Shown piece by piece: positions 1 to 7,142 of a DNA stretch of 11,795 nt. The stretch lies in contig JAEWBW010000306.1 of assembly GCA_023390955.1 (NCBI GenBank), positions 1-11,795 of the forward strand, given 5' to 3'. Source of the stretch: Pseudomonadota bacterium (GTDB lineage Bacteria > Pseudomonadota > Alphaproteobacteria > Rhizobiales > Xanthobacteraceae). The translations under genes and the position numbers were made by a program. The first letter of the stretch is position 1. The number at the start of each line of letters is the position of its first letter. The notes below the pieces were generated by a model. It did not search any database. It was not told the DNA's origin and saw only the letters and a list, made by a program, of their open reading frames with translations.

Positions 1-14
1 CCCTGGGGTAATGG

Positions 15-34
15 GTCCTGGCTTTCGCCAGGAC
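15..34. terminator. Stem-loop after the caspase-like gene, possible terminator
   Basis: A perfect 8-bp inverted repeat (GTCCTGGC, loop TTTC, GCCAGGAC) lies 17 nt beyond the stop codon of the minus-strand caspase-like gene. GC-rich hairpins at gene ends often stop transcription or stabilise the mRNA. No run of T follows it on the minus strand, so it is not a classical intrinsic terminator. It could also be one copy of a dispersed intergenic repeat. Nothing else is visible in the first 51 nt. Confidence 0.4.
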
Positions 35-51
35 GACACCGGTTGTTCTAG

Positions 52-1860
52 CTAGTTGCACACTTCCACATTGGCGTCGTTGTTGGGGCCGCCACCGCCG
101 CGATATTCGAGATGGCAGCCGCGCGAGACCGCACGGCAACCCGTGCTGCCGCAGAAGACCTGCCCGCCGCTCGGAGCGCGGCTAGCGCGAGCGGCAACGC
201 CTGCGGCTGCGCCATAGCCGCCGGCTGCGCCGGCAGCCGCATCGCCAGCCTGACGCGGCTGCTTCGCAGGGCGCTCACCATCATCGCGCTTGGCGGTCGC
301 GGGCTTCGAGGCGCGCTGCTTTTCACATTCATTGTCGTCGTTGACGGCATAGCCGCTGCGGCAGACGATCTTCGTACACTTGTCGCCATCGGCCTTGAAG
401 CCGTGGTCGCAGACCATCGGGCAAACCCGCGAGGTCTTCGCCTTGACCGCGTCGAGCGCGTCGGTGCTCGCGACCTTCACGTCGAGCTTGGTACCGGCGT
501 AACGGTTGAACTGCGACAGCGAGCGCTGCGACGCCGAATTCCAGTTGCCGTCCGCAGTGCCCGAGTAGCAGCCGACGCGGCCGAGCTCGGTCTGCACCGA
601 GCGGCCGAGATCGACGGGCGTCACAGCCGGCGTCAGCGCGGCAACGTTGGTGCCGGGAGCCTTTGCAGGCTGCGCCGCCGGACTGTTCGGAACAGTGGCG
701 GCCAGATTGACGCGCTGCTGCTCGGCCGCGGCGGCCTGCTGCTGCGCCTGCTCCTTGGCCTTTTGTGCGGCGAGCTGTGCCTGCTCGGCGGCGCGCGCAT
801 CGGCGTCAGCCTTGGCCTGCGTGGCCTTCTGCGCACCGGAGGCGGCCAGGCGGTCGCGCTCGGCTTCGGCCTGCCTGGCTTTTTCGGTCGCAGCCACATG
901 GGTCTGCTCGGCAGTGATCCTTTCGAGCTGAAGTTTTGCAAGGTTCGAATAGAAGCCGTCGGGATGCTGGGTGAGGAAAGCGTCCCATGCCGCCTTGTTG
1001 CCGACCTGCAGCGCAAGCTCATAGTCCTTGCGAATTTCGGCCTGCGAATTGGACGCCGGCTGCGCCGGTGCGACGGCCGCGACCTTCGCCGGGACCAGCG
1101 GCACGTCCTCGCCACCGAGCGAACCGTAGACGAACGGCTCCTGCCTGTTGATCGTGGTCTTCAGGACTTCGTCGCGCACGAAGCCGAAGGCACGGCGGAC
1201 ATCGAGACCCGGCCGCGTCAGATGATGCGACAGCGCAACCGTGAACGGGCTGTTGCTGCCGTCACCGTCCTGCGCGGTGGAGCCGGCCTTGGCCGAATAG
1301 GCGATCAGCGTGTTCGGGCTGGTCGGCTCGACCTGGGCAAGCCCGCGGCCGATGCCGCGCGTCGCCACCGTGCGCTTCATGGTCTTGGCGAAAGGATTGT
1401 CGCGGCAAGCATCGAGGATGACGAGGCGAAGCTGCTTGGCCGGTTCGATCGCCACCAGGATGCGGTCGAGCGAGAGCGCCTCGTCGAACACGTCGGTGTC
1501 GCGCTCGAGCTTCGCGTCGACCGGGATCAGATAGTTGGAGCCTTCGACCTCGATGCCGTGGCCGGCATAATAGACAACGGCAATGTCGGCATCGCGGGCA
1601 CCGTCAGCGAAATCACGAAGCGCGCGCCTGGTGTCCAGCGCCGACAGATCGCGGCGGGACTCCACCACGTCGAAGCCGGCGTCCTTCAGCGTCTTGGCGA
1701 TCACCGCACCGTCGTTGACGGGGTTCGTGAGCGCCGGGACGTTCTGATAGGCGGAGTTTGCGAGCACCAGCGCGACGCGCTTTGCGGCGAAGGCGGGCGC
1801 GGCCACAAAGACCAGTGCGGCGGCGAGGAGAAGCGAGCAGGATCGGAACAGGTTGCGCAT
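52..1860 (-). CDS. Secreted caspase-like (peptidase C14) protein with Cys-rich C-terminus
   Basis: 602 aa, ATG start. Residues 1-26 form a Sec-type signal peptide (hydrophobic core, ending APAFA-A), so the protein is probably periplasmic or exported. Residues 27-250 are a caspase-like p20 domain. The catalytic pair is visible: His101 in VVYYAGHG and Cys152 in VILDACRDNPF. A short helical segment follows (about 278-315), then an Ala/Gln/Lys-rich probable coiled coil (about 316-385), a Pro/Ala linker, and a peptidoglycan-binding-like segment (about 417-478) with Cys431. Residues 480-513 are Cys-rich, in an EGF-like spacing (CPMVC, CDHGF, KCTKIVC, ECEK). The tail has four further cysteines (570, 575, 582, 601) next to a Gly-rich stretch. 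The family is bacterial metacaspase-like; the substrate is unknown. The 163-nt upstream region carries a CRP/FNR-like box. The gene stands alone on its strand apart from the GFA gene 163 nt upstream. Family certain, physiological role not. Confidence 0.9.
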   Translation of the reverse strand: MRNLFRSCSLLLAAALVFVAAPAFAAKRVALVLANSAYQNVPALTNPVNDGAVIAKTLKDAGFDVVESRRDLSALDTRRALRDFADGARDADIAVVYYAGHGIEVEGSNYLIPVDAKLERDTDVFDEALSLDRILVAIEPAKQLRLVILDACRDNPFAKTMKRTVATRGIGRGLAQVEPTSPNTLIAYSAKAGSTAQDGDGSNSPFTVALSHHLTRPGLDVRRAFGFVRDEVLKTTINRQEPFVYGSLGGEDVPLVPAKVAAVAPAQPASNSQAEIRKDYELALQVGNKAAWDAFLTQHPDGFYSNLAKLQLERITAEQTHVAATEKARQAEAERDRLAASGAQKATQAKADADARAAEQAQLAAQKAKEQAQQQAAAAEQQRVNLAATVPNSPAAQPAKAPGTNVAALTPAVTPVDLGRSVQTELGRVGCYSGTADGNWNSASQRSLSQFNRYAGTKLDVKVASTDALDAVKAKTSRVCPMVCDHGFKADGDKCTKIVCRSGYAVNDDNECEKQRASKPATAKRDDGERPAKQPRQAGDAAAGAAGGYGAAAGVAARASRAPSGGQVFCGSTGCRAVSRGCHLEYRGGGGPNNDANVEVCN

Positions 1861-1929
1861 GACACAGCTTCCAAAGACCGGGATTCGATACCCTTCGGGC
1901 TCACCCTAGCAAGGCCCGCGCCGTCCTCT

Positions 1930-1945
1930 TGTGACCGAGATCACG
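1930..1945 (-). promoter_or_regulatory. CRP/FNR-family-like operator upstream of the caspase-like gene
   Basis: The palindrome TGTGA-CCGAGA-TCACG matches the CRP-type consensus TGTGA-N6-TCACA at nine of ten half-site positions. Its centre is about 77 nt upstream of the caspase-like start. A weak -10-like hexamer TAGGGT (minus strand, 1908-1903) lies 32 bp from the box centre, a spacing that would suit class II activation. The rest of the 163-nt gap (1861-2023) shows only a weak GAACCC/GGGTTC pair (1972-1977 and 2005-2010). The binding regulator is inferred, not known; no crp/fnr gene is in the window. Confidence 0.45.
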
Positions 1946-2023
1946 AAAGGGACGCGCGGGAGCCCACTGCGGAACCCTTTTCATTAGTCTCGCCAGCACG
2001 ATAGGGGTTCGCCGATTGGGCTG

Positions 2024-2449
2024 TCAGGCCCCGATGTGCCCCTGATATTGCGGCAGATCGTCCCTGATCTCGTGCCAGGGCGCCTTGGAGCCGACGAAAA
2101 TATGCGCGGTCGGGCGGATGGTGGGGGCGTCGACCAGGGTTCCCATGGTGAGGTGGACCCATTTGCCCTCGCGAACCACCGAATAAAGCAGTGAGCCGCA
2201 GCGGGCGCAGTGCGCGTCATGGGTGGCGGCCTCGTCCCCGACGATCAGGCGCTGGTCCTCGCCGCCGGTCACGCGGAATTTGTGCCGCTCGATCCCCGCA
2301 AACGGCTTGAAGGCGGAGCCGGTGGTGCGGCGGCAGTCCGAGCAATGGCAATTCAGCGCGTAGGAGAATTCATCCGCAACTTCGTAGCGCACGGCGCGGC
2401 AATAGCATTCGCCGATGAGAATGCGAGCATTCGGGTTTTCTGATTTCAT
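2024..2449 (-). CDS. GFA-family (CENP-V/GFA) zinc-binding protein
   Basis: 141 aa from the ATG at 2449 (MKSENPNARI). This start was chosen over an upstream in-frame extension because family similarity begins at once and the extension would run antisense through the neighbouring plus-strand gene. Zinc-binding cysteines follow the GFA pattern: Cys15/Cys17 in GECYC, Cys34/Cys36/Cys39 in NCHCSDC, and Cys81/Cys84 in CARCG. The length is typical. The family is named after glutathione-dependent formaldehyde-activating enzyme (S-hydroxymethylglutathione formation), but most short members like this one have no proven activity, and no formaldehyde or glutathione genes are nearby. It is divergent from the NTF2-like gene, sharing a 93-nt promoter region. 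Fold assignment is secure, enzymatic role is not. Confidence 0.88.
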   Translation of the reverse strand: MKSENPNARILIGECYCRAVRYEVADEFSYALNCHCSDCRRTTGSAFKPFAGIERHKFRVTGGEDQRLIVGDEAATHDAHCARCGSLLYSVVREGKWVHLTMGTLVDAPTIRPTAHIFVGSKAPWHEIRDDLPQYQGHIGA

Positions 2450-2508
2450 TCCAGCAATCCGCGCGGGCGACGAAGTCACCCATAGCGCAAACGGCCGCGC
2501 ATCACTAA

Positions 2509-2521
2509 GTTCGCGGCGAAC
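2509..2521. promoter_or_regulatory. Palindrome in the divergent GFA / NTF2-like promoter region
   Basis: GTTCGC-G-GCGAAC is a perfect 6-bp inverted repeat with one central base. It lies in the 93-nt gap between two divergent genes, about 21 nt before the plus-strand start. An outer AAGTT (2507-2511) and AACTT (2523-2527) extend the dyad imperfectly. Position and symmetry suggest a repressor operator serving the plus-strand gene or both; this is inference only. Confidence 0.3.
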
Positions 2522-2542
2522 AAACTTTTGGGAGGACGACCG

Positions 2543-2917
2543 ATGAGCTACGACCGTTCCAGCGTTGAAGCCGTGGTGCAGGGCTATTTCGACGCGCTCT
2601 ACGAAGGCGATGCCGACAAGCTCGGCGCGGTGTTTCACCCCTCGGCCGATTTGCGCTGGGTGGAAAAAGGCGAGCTCAAAATCCTGACCGTGCCGGACTG
2701 GCTCGGCTGGGTCCGCAAGCGCGCCTCGGCCAAGGCGGAAGGCAAGCCGCGCGAGGATTTCATCGTCACCATCGATCGCTCGGACGACAAGACCGCCTTC
2801 ATCAAGGTCAAATGCCAACTGCCGCCGCGCTATTTCACGGATTACCTGGTGGCGATGAAGCTCGCCGACGGCTGGCAGATCGTGTCGAAATCGTACCGCT
2901 ATGATCTGAAGGATTGA
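2543..2917 (+). CDS. NTF2-like fold protein, putative lumazine-binding family
   Basis: 124 aa. The start is ATG 2543 because a strong Shine-Dalgarno GGAGGA (2531-2536) lies 6 nt upstream; the in-frame TTG at 2528 lies before that site. The protein matches the small alpha+beta barrel NTF2/SnoaL superfamily: an N-terminal helix (SSVEAVVQGYFDALYEGD), a strand region with HPSADLRWVEKG, the VPDWLGWVRKR helix, and a closing antiparallel sheet ending DGWQIVSKSYRYD. It resembles the Lumazine_bd_2 subgroup, whose members are mostly uncharacterised and may bind or turn over small molecules. There is no signal peptide, so it is cytoplasmic. It converges on the FAD gene with only 15 nt between stops. Superfamily likely, substrate unknown. 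Confidence 0.82.
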   Translation: MSYDRSSVEAVVQGYFDALYEGDADKLGAVFHPSADLRWVEKGELKILTVPDWLGWVRKRASAKAEGKPREDFIVTIDRSDDKTAFIKVKCQLPPRYFTDYLVAMKLADGWQIVSKSYRYDLKD

Positions 2918-2932
2918 GGGACGCCGGCAGCC

Positions 2933-4297
2933 TCACGACATCTGCGCCGTCGGCTGCGCGGCCTCTCCGGTGTTGCGCGGCCTGAGATGGCCGCGGATCA
3001 CCCGCGCGATGATCGCGGGATGCAGAAGGCTCGGTGGCGGCGCCATGAGATTGGCGACGCGCAGGAAGGCGATCGCAAGCCACGCGTCGTGGCGAGCAGC
3101 CTGGTGCAGCTTGCCGATGTACCAGTTGATGAACCTGACCTTGGCGGGCCGCGCGCCCTGGACTTGGGGGTGGCGCAGATCGTTGCCGACCGCGATGTCC
3201 CAAGGCGTATCGACCGCGACGCCGGCGAGGCCGAAGAATCGCCTTGCGAGGTCGGCGGTCCCTTCACGAAGGGCTCGCTGCAGCAGCGTGGCCTCTTCCG
3301 CCGCGACCGTCATGCCCTGGCCGTAGACCGGATTGAAGCTGCAGAGGGCATCGCCGAACACGAGATAGTTCTTGGGAAACTGCGCGAGCCGTTCGTACCG
3401 GCGGCGCAAGTTTGCAGGATAGCGATAGCTGACGAAGTCGCTGACCGGCTCGGCATGAGCGACGATGTCGTAGATCTCCGATGTCGGCAGCGAGCCGGCA
3501 TAGGCCGCGAACATCTGCGCATCGACGGGCGCGTGATCACCAAGATAACCGCCGATCGAAACGATCCAGCGGTCCGCGCTGTGATAGGCGATCACGCCGT
3601 TGCGCCAGTTCGGGCCGCTGCCGGCAACCACGATCGCGACCTTGCCGCCGAGATCGGACGGCTTGCGACGATAGAGCCGCGTGGTGTAGCCGATGCCGAT
3701 CTCGATCCTCTCCTCCTCGGGCTTGATATAACCGAGTGCTTCGAGCCAGGCCGGGCTGAGCGAACCGCGGCCGGAGGCATCGATCACGAGATCGGCCGTC
3801 ATCACTTGCTCGGGCGCGCTTTCGATCTTGACCCGGACGCCGAGGATTGCGCTGCGATCCTCGCTCGCGACCAGGTCCTGCACCGCGCAGCCGGCGATCA
3901 CGCGGACATTGGGAAGTTTGAAGAGCCGGCGCCGCACATGGCCTTCCAGCGCCGGGCGCGAGGCCAACAGGCCGAGGAGATCGCTCGGCGTCGTCTTCAG
4001 CGCAACGCCATGGCCGACCCACAAGACGTCACCGGCGATGTCGCCGCGTATCCCGCCGTCGGCCACGACCTCGTCGGTCCAGCCCGGGAAGAACTGCTCG
4101 ATCACCTCGCGGCCGCGCGCGAGCAGACCATGGGCATGGCGGCCCTGGGGCACGCCTTTGCGTGGCTCATCGACCACCGGAAAGTGATCGCGCTCCAGCA
4201 CGGTGACGGTGTCGTAGAAATCAGCCAATGCCCGCGCGGCCAGAAGGCCGCCCATGCTGGCACCGATCACGATGGCCTTCCCGCCGATCCGCGTCAT
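2933..4297 (-). CDS. FAD-dependent monooxygenase-like oxidoreductase
   Basis: 454 aa from ATG 4297; an AGGAG (minus strand, 4308-4304) sits 6-7 nt upstream, which favours this start over one 20 codons further out. The N-terminal Rossmann motif is GASMGG (12-17), followed by the ribose-binding acidic end VLERD (Glu35). DASGRGS (173-179) fits the conserved middle segment, and FGDALCSFNPVYGQGM (314-329) is the second FAD-binding Gly-Asp motif of aromatic hydroxylases and epoxidases. Such enzymes use NAD(P)H and O2 to oxygenate a substrate; the substrate cannot be read from the sequence. There is no signal peptide. The C-terminal third contains hydrophobic helices (about 400-440) that may contact a membrane or a lipid-like substrate. 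It is divergent from the beta-lactamase gene across 202 nt. A specialised or lipid-metabolism role is possible but unproven. Confidence 0.85.
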   Translation of the reverse strand: MTRIGGKAIVIGASMGGLLAARALADFYDTVTVLERDHFPVVDEPRKGVPQGRHAHGLLARGREVIEQFFPGWTDEVVADGGIRGDIAGDVLWVGHGVALKTTPSDLLGLLASRPALEGHVRRRLFKLPNVRVIAGCAVQDLVASEDRSAILGVRVKIESAPEQVMTADLVIDASGRGSLSPAWLEALGYIKPEEERIEIGIGYTTRLYRRKPSDLGGKVAIVVAGSGPNWRNGVIAYHSADRWIVSIGGYLGDHAPVDAQMFAAYAGSLPTSEIYDIVAHAEPVSDFVSYRYPANLRRRYERLAQFPKNYLVFGDALCSFNPVYGQGMTVAAEEATLLQRALREGTADLARRFFGLAGVAVDTPWDIAVGNDLRHPQVQGARPAKVRFINWYIGKLHQAARHDAWLAIAFLRVANLMAPPPSLLHPAIIARVIRGHLRPRNTGEAAQPTAQMS

Positions 4298-4393
4298 GTG
4301 ATGCTCCTGCGCTCGCGACACCCGGCCACTGCCGGACTGGCGGTGATACGGCCGCATCGAGGGACAGGTTTTCGGTCGGGCTTGCGCGAAGCG

Positions 4394-4407
4394 TCACAAA
4401 TTTGTCA
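4394..4407. promoter_or_regulatory. AT-rich palindrome between FAD oxidoreductase and beta-lactamase genes
   Basis: TCACAAATTTGTCA contains a perfect 10-bp palindrome ACAAATTTGT (4396-4405) in an otherwise GC-rich 202-nt divergent intergenic region (4298-4499). It lies 92 nt before the beta-lactamase start and 96 nt before the FAD gene start, almost exactly in the middle, which suits an operator acting both ways. No regulator gene (ampR, blaI or similar) is adjacent. Speculative. Confidence 0.3.
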
Positions 4408-4422
4408 GGACTGCGAGTGAAA

Positions 4423-4436
4423 CCGGCGTTCGCCGG
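4423..4436. promoter_or_regulatory. Small GC-rich hairpin in the beta-lactamase 5' region
   Basis: CCGGCG-TT-CGCCGG is a perfect 6-bp inverted repeat 63 nt upstream of the beta-lactamase start. It could form a hairpin in the leader RNA or act as a protein site. In such GC-rich DNA, short repeats of this kind also arise by chance. Confidence 0.2.
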
Positions 4437-4499
4437 CTCCGTAAGCGCCCCCGAAGGGTGTATCGACGGGCCGCTCGTTTCAGCCGTCCAAGGATGTCC

Positions 4500-5357
4500 A
4501 TGTCCCTCGATCGTCGTGCTCTTCTGTCAGGTCTCGCTTTGCTCGCCATCAGCCCTGCCCGCGCGGACAACGCGCCGCCAGAGCTGGAAACCTACGAGCG
4601 CGGGAGCGGCGGACGGGTCGGCTTTTACGCCGAGAATCTCGCGACCGGCGCAAAGCTCGGCTGGCGCGCCGACGAACGGTTCGTGATGTGCTCGACCTTC
4701 AAGGCATCGCTTGCGGCCAGCGTGCTGGCCCGGGTCGATCGCGGCGAGGACAAGCTCGATGCCATGATCCGCTACGGGGAGAGCGACCTGCTCGACTACG
4801 CACCGGCCGCCAAGGAAAACCTCGCCAAGGGCGCGATGTCGGTGTCCAACATGTGCAAGGCCATCGTCGAGATCAGCGACAATTCCTGCGCCAACCTGCT
4901 GCTGGCGCGGATCGGCGGACCGGCGGCGCTGACGGCATTCTGGCGCTCGCTCGGCGATGCCACCTCGCGGCTCGACCACAACGAACCCGAGCTCAACCGC
5001 TCGCGCCCGGGCGAGGTCGTCGACACCACAACGCCGGCCGCAATGGTGGGCAATTTTCGCCGCCTGGTGACGGGCGACGCGCTGTCCGCATCCTCGCGCG
5101 CGCTCTTGACCGACTGGATGGTCAACTGCAAGACCGGCGCAAAGCGCTTGCGCGCCGGCCTGCCGGGAACCTGGACCATCGGCGACAAGACCGGCAACAA
5201 CGGCAAGGACGCCTGCGGCGATATCGCGGTGGCCTGGCCGAAGCCGGACACGCCCATCCTGATCTCCGCCTATACCCAGGGTGGCACGCCGACGCCCGCG
5301 CAGATCGACGCGGTGTTCGCAAGCATCGGGCGCATAGTGGCCCAGCGCCTGGGATGA
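4500..5357 (+). CDS. bla: Class A beta-lactamase, probable Tat-exported
   Basis: 285 aa from ATG 4500, chosen because AAGGA (4489-4493) lies 6 nt upstream; GTG 4458 and ATG 4494 are alternatives. It hydrolyses the beta-lactam ring through a serine acyl-enzyme in the periplasm. The signal peptide MSLDRRALLSGLALLAISPARA has paired arginines before the hydrophobic core, suggesting Tat export as in some other class A enzymes. Every class A motif is present: S65-T-F-K68 (Ambler 70-73), S126-D-N128 (130-132), E162-P-E-L-N166 (Glu166 to Asn170) and K220-T-G222 (234-236). Cys64 (Ambler 69) precedes the serine, but there is no cysteine at position 238, so the 69-238 disulfide of KPC/NMC-type carbapenemases is absent. 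Asn-Asn follows KTG where small residues are usual. It is 48 nt upstream of the antiporter gene, possibly co-transcribed. Spectrum cannot be predicted. Confidence 0.95.
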   Translation: MSLDRRALLSGLALLAISPARADNAPPELETYERGSGGRVGFYAENLATGAKLGWRADERFVMCSTFKASLAASVLARVDRGEDKLDAMIRYGESDLLDYAPAAKENLAKGAMSVSNMCKAIVEISDNSCANLLLARIGGPAALTAFWRSLGDATSRLDHNEPELNRSRPGEVVDTTTPAAMVGNFRRLVTGDALSASSRALLTDWMVNCKTGAKRLRAGLPGTWTIGDKTGNNGKDACGDIAVAWPKPDTPILISAYTQGGTPTPAQIDAVFASIGRIVAQRLG

Positions 5358-5405
5358 CCGCTGCGCATTGACCTCGCAGCCGCTTCCGGGTGAAGACACA
5401 TCATC

Positions 5406-7013
5406 ATGGAAGCCAAATTTCAGATCTTTCTCATCCTGCTTGCCGTGCTGGCGGGCACGGCGCTCGCGGCGCGACGCTTCAACGTCGCACCGGCCATCGT
5501 CATGCTGCTGGCCGGCGTCGGACTCGCTTTCGTGCCGGGGATGCCGGAGGTCGAGCTGCCGCCGGAGCTGGTGCTGCTGATGGTACTGCCGCCGCTGATC
5601 TACTCGGCGAGCGTCGCCATGAGCTGGCGCGAGTTCAAGAACAATTTGCGCCCGATCGTGCTGCTCGCGGTCGGCGCGGTGATCTTCACCGCGGCCATGG
5701 TGGCAACCGCCACGCATTACCTGATCGGCCTGCCCTGGACCATCGGCTTCCTGCTGGGCGCCATCGTGGCACCACCCGATGTCGTCGCACCACTTGCGAT
5801 CGCGCGACGCCTGCACATGCCGCGCCGGATCCTGGTCATCCTTGAGGGCGAAGGCCTCGCCAACGACGCCACCGCGCTGATCCTCTACCGCTTTGCGCTG
5901 GCCGCGATCATGGTCGGGCATTTCTCGCTGCCGACCGCGATCGGCGAGTTCTCGCTGATCGTCGCCGGCGAGATCGCCTTCGGCATCGGCGTCGGCTGGC
6001 TGTCGCTGCGCGTGCGCAAATGGTCCCGGGATTCGCAGGTCGAGCTGACGCTGTCGCTGATCACGCCCTACGTCTCCTACTGGCTGCCGGAGCATGTCGG
6101 CGGCTCCGGCGTGATCGCGACGGTCGCCTGCGGCCTCTATGTCAGCTGGAACGGGCCGCTCTGGATTTCCTCGGCGACGCGCCTGCAGGGCATCTTCTTC
6201 TGGGTCCTGATCATCTATTTGATCGAAGGCCTGCTGTTCCTGCTCACCGGCTTCCAGATGCGGGCGCTCTATGAAAAATCAAAGGCGTTTCCGCTCGACG
6301 AGATCCTGATCGTCACCGCCATCGTCATGACCGTCATCGTCATCGCGCGCTTTGCTTGGATGTTTCCTGCCGTCTACCTGCCGCGGATCCTGAGCCGATC
6401 CTTGCGCGCACGCGATCCGTCGCCGCCGTGGCAATGGGCGTTCACGCTCGCCTTCACCGGCGTGCGCGGCGCGGTCTCGCTCGCCGCCGCCCTCGCCCTG
6501 CCCTTCACGCTGCCGGGCGGCGAAGCCTTCCCCTATCGCGACCTGATCCTGTTCGTCGCCTTCGGCGTCATCTTCATCACCCTGATCGGCGTCGGCCTCA
6601 CGCTGCCGCCCGTCGTGCGCTGGCTCGGCATCGCCGATGCCGGCCGCGACGAGCACATCGCCGAGCACCAGGCCGAGATCAATGCGCGGCGTCAGGCGCT
6701 CGATGCAGCCTTGAAGTCGCTGGACACCATGACGGCGGAGAACAATCTGTCCGAAGACGTCGTCAGCCTGCTGCGCGCGCGGCACGACGTCCGCATCAAC
6801 CAGCTTCCGGAATCGCTCGATCCCGACCGCCACGACGTCTCCGCCACCGGCACCGCCCTCACCCGCGATCTGATCTCAGCCGAGCGCAAATTCATCCACG
6901 TCCTGCTCCGCGACGGCCAGATCACCGACGAAACCCGGCGGCGGATCGAGCGCGATCTCGACCTGGAGGAAGCGAGCCTGGCGAACCGGGAGTACAAGGG
7001 GGCGCCGCTGTAG
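5406..7013 (+). CDS. CPA1-family Na+/H+ antiporter
   Basis: 535 aa, ATG 5406 with only a weak ribosome site. It is an inner-membrane cation/proton exchanger for pH and sodium homeostasis. About twelve hydrophobic segments span residues 5-430. Family signatures are APPDVVAPLA (122-131) in the unwound helix region and GEGLANDATALILYRFA (148-164), with the Asn153-Asp154 pair typical of electroneutral CPA1/NhaP exchangers. TGVRGAVSLAAALALPF, with its conserved Arg, matches the late NhaP/NHE helix. The last 100 residues or so are hydrophilic and probably cytoplasmic, predicted helical, with a charged end (DLDLEEASLANREYKG). Length is normal for the bacterial family. It follows the beta-lactamase on the same strand, but no functional link is known. 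Substrate (Na+, K+ or Li+) cannot be decided from sequence. Confidence 0.92.
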   Translation: MEAKFQIFLILLAVLAGTALAARRFNVAPAIVMLLAGVGLAFVPGMPEVELPPELVLLMVLPPLIYSASVAMSWREFKNNLRPIVLLAVGAVIFTAAMVATATHYLIGLPWTIGFLLGAIVAPPDVVAPLAIARRLHMPRRILVILEGEGLANDATALILYRFALAAIMVGHFSLPTAIGEFSLIVAGEIAFGIGVGWLSLRVRKWSRDSQVELTLSLITPYVSYWLPEHVGGSGVIATVACGLYVSWNGPLWISSATRLQGIFFWVLIIYLIEGLLFLLTGFQMRALYEKSKAFPLDEILIVTAIVMTVIVIARFAWMFPAVYLPRILSRSLRARDPSPPWQWAFTLAFTGVRGAVSLAAALALPFTLPGGEAFPYRDLILFVAFGVIFITLIGVGLTLPPVVRWLGIADAGRDEHIAEHQAEINARRQALDAALKSLDTMTAENNLSEDVVSLLRARHDVRINQLPESLDPDRHDVSATGTALTRDLISAERKFIHVLLRDGQITDETRRRIERDLDLEEASLANREYKGAPL

Positions 7014-7053
7014 GATTGACTCCGAGACGAGAGGCCCGCCCCTCCAACGCATC

Positions 7054-7133
7054 CGTCATTGCGAGCGCAGCGAAGCAATCCAGACTGCCTCCGAGGAAAG
7101 ACTCTGGATTGCTTCGCTCCGCTCGCAATGACG
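7054..7133. repeat. Long intergenic inverted repeat, probable dispersed palindromic element
   Basis: Two 31-bp arms (7054-7084 and 7103-7133) are reverse complements at 30 of 31 positions; the only mismatch is C7068 against C7119. The loop is 18 nt. The arms begin CGTCATTGCGAGCG and end near CAATCCAGA. From general knowledge, palindromes of this style are scattered between genes in Bradyrhizobium and Rhodopseudomonas genomes. It sits in the 129-nt gap between the convergent antiporter and amidase genes, 40 nt after one stop and 9 nt after the other, so it can act as a bidirectional terminator or mRNA-end stabiliser. The rest of the gap (7014-7053) shows nothing clear. Confidence 0.85.
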
Positions 7134-7142
7134 AGGAGAGAG

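Noticed and set aside
112..2004. A 630-codon open frame on the plus strand opposite the caspase-like gene
   Set aside because: It is Arg/Gly/Ala-rich with no domain signal and lies antisense to a gene with a signal peptide and catalytic motifs; long antisense frames are normal in DNA this rich in GC.
2450..2818. N-terminal extension of the GFA protein
   Set aside because: It is antisense to the NTF2-like gene and has no family similarity; the ATG at 2449 gives a normal GFA length.
2987..4420. A 477-codon plus-strand frame opposite the FAD oxidoreductase
   Set aside because: Same situation: skewed composition, no motif, and the minus-strand gene has clear FAD motifs and a ribosome-binding site.
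4527..6095. A 522-codon minus-strand frame opposite the beta-lactamase and antiporter
   Set aside because: It spans two well-supported genes and their spacer; Gln/Asp/Arg-rich shadow sequence without domains.
7054..7133. CRISPR repeat or mobile-element end
   Set aside because: Only one inverted pair is present, with no spacer series, no transposase and no target duplication.
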